From Prorocentrum cordatum (Eukaryota > Sar > Dinophyceae > Prorocentrales > Prorocentraceae): DNA of 64,000 bases. A program made the translations under genes and the position numbers. The stretch lies in NCBI GenBank assembly GCA_963575745.1, contig CAUYUJ010017960.1, forward strand, positions 87,001-151,000, read 5' to 3'. Position 1 is the first letter of the stretch, and each line of letters opens with the position of its first letter. A model generated the notes under the pieces. It did not search any database, was not told the DNA's origin, and saw nothing but the letters and a program-made list of their open reading frames with translations. Below, one piece after another: positions 63,366 to 64,000 of this stretch.

Positions 63366-64000
63366 CAGAAGGAGTCGTCGAAATTGGCCCGCCAGCTCGT
63401 CGCGCGCCTCACAGCGCACTGGACGTGATTCCCGGGGGGAACTCGCCGGCCCAATGGGCCAGAGGCGCGCGAAGATCTCCGGCCACTGCCTCGCGACATG
63501 TCTACTTCGCCCGCGCGGGGCGGCCCCTATGGGCACCCGGGCGCAGAGTGCCCCGGCCAGGTCGGGCCAGAGATGGTTCCCCTCCCGGGCGCGGCCTTCA
63601 GGCGTCCCAAAGCGATCCAAAAGGGCCCCTAGAGGCGCCCAAGACGGTCCAAGAGGGCCCCGAATCGTCGATCGGTCCGCGACACCCGCAACGGCTTCCA
63701 GACGGCCCGCGACGCGTACAAGACCCCCGAAGAGGCCACCGCGAGCTGAAACGATACGCGAAAACGAGGTGTTGATTTTTTATATAAAAATGTAGCAGAG
63801 AGACGAGGCGGAAACAAACTGGGGGCGACACCGCTCAAATGACGCGCGGAGCCGAGATTGCGCGCGAGCCGCGCGCCGAATGCCCAACGTCGGAACGGGT
63901 CGGCGACCCGGCATCTTCTGAACAAGGAAAAAGCGAAAATCTCAGAGGCAAAACAAAACTTCTGCATCGAAAAGAAAACCTAAGTCGTTGCACCGATCCG
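63366..64000. other. Gene-free stretch to window end
   Basis: CCAAGACGGTCC/CCAAAGCGATCC-like short units at 63600-63735 resemble those at 52490-52640. No gene is supported. Confidence 0.4.

Noticed and set aside
62019-63620. 533-codon minus frame
   Set aside because: The very high GC content leaves all frames open; the translation is Ala/Arg/Pro/Gly without motif.
1-64000. rRNA, tRNA or telomere repeats
   Set aside because: I looked for conserved rRNA blocks, for tRNA-like A and B boxes near cloverleafs, and for TTAGGG/TTTAGGG arrays, and recognised none. A tRNAscan or Infernal run would be needed to exclude small RNAs.

Overview
The window looks like a piece of a very large, GC-rich, gene-poor nuclear genome from a protist. 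My best guess is a dinoflagellate, possibly Prorocentrum-like. The grounds are: very few reading frames with real protein character, a huge load of microsatellites and minisatellites, decayed non-LTR retrotransposons, isolated exon-like islands separated by repeats, and one short match to the 3' half of the dinoflagellate spliced leader. The organism assignment is inference; no rRNA or other marker gene was found. There is no bacterial-style operon structure.

Layout. 1-2.16 kb: minus-strand non-LTR element A (endonuclease plus reverse transcriptase, cut by the window edge). 2.2-13 kb: no supported gene, many triplet repeats and degenerate arrays. 13.1-13.5 kb: exon of an AlkB-type 2-oxoglutarate/Fe(II) dioxygenase (minus), the best cellular gene call. 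14.2-14.4 kb: foldback element with intron-like ends. 17.4-17.5 kb: cluster of short inverted repeats. 18.8-19.05 kb: exon-like island. 20.5-23.2 kb: arrays. 23.2-24.0 kb: 283-codon unknown ORF (minus). 24.1-27.8 kb: decayed non-LTR element B (minus). 28.6-33.8 kb: arrays plus exon-like islands. 33.8-36.1 kb: degenerate array. 37.4-41.5 kb: three copies of a long (about 1 kb) composite repeat. 41.7-44.1 kb: a polypurine tract, then a GT/CGTG tract. 45.1-45.9 kb: two plus-strand ORFs of unknown role. 46.4-49.3 kb: candidate multi-exon minus-strand gene for a repeat-containing membrane/coiled-coil protein. 49.3-53.7 kb: triplet repeats and arrays. 53.6-56.3 kb: Tyr/Asn/Asp-rich reading frame, a foldback element, and a 21-nt array encoding a heptapeptide. 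56.3-59.2 kb: triplet repeats. 59.2-62.0 kb: minus-strand non-LTR element C (RT, zinc-binding segment, RNase H-like), same family as A. 62-64 kb: GC-rich, no supported gene.

How the pieces relate. Elements A and C share reverse-transcriptase sequence (the L-x-EKPKGG block, the ILRLG block and an I/V-DD catalytic box), so they are two copies of one family; B belongs to another lineage. Most long open frames are by-products of GC-rich triplet repeats, which leave several frames open at once. I therefore called genes only where there was a recognised motif, mixed amino-acid composition, or consistent splice signals. A theme worth attention is repeats with exact 21-nt spacing at three separate loci (4.3, 39 and 54-56 kb), each readable as heptapeptides.
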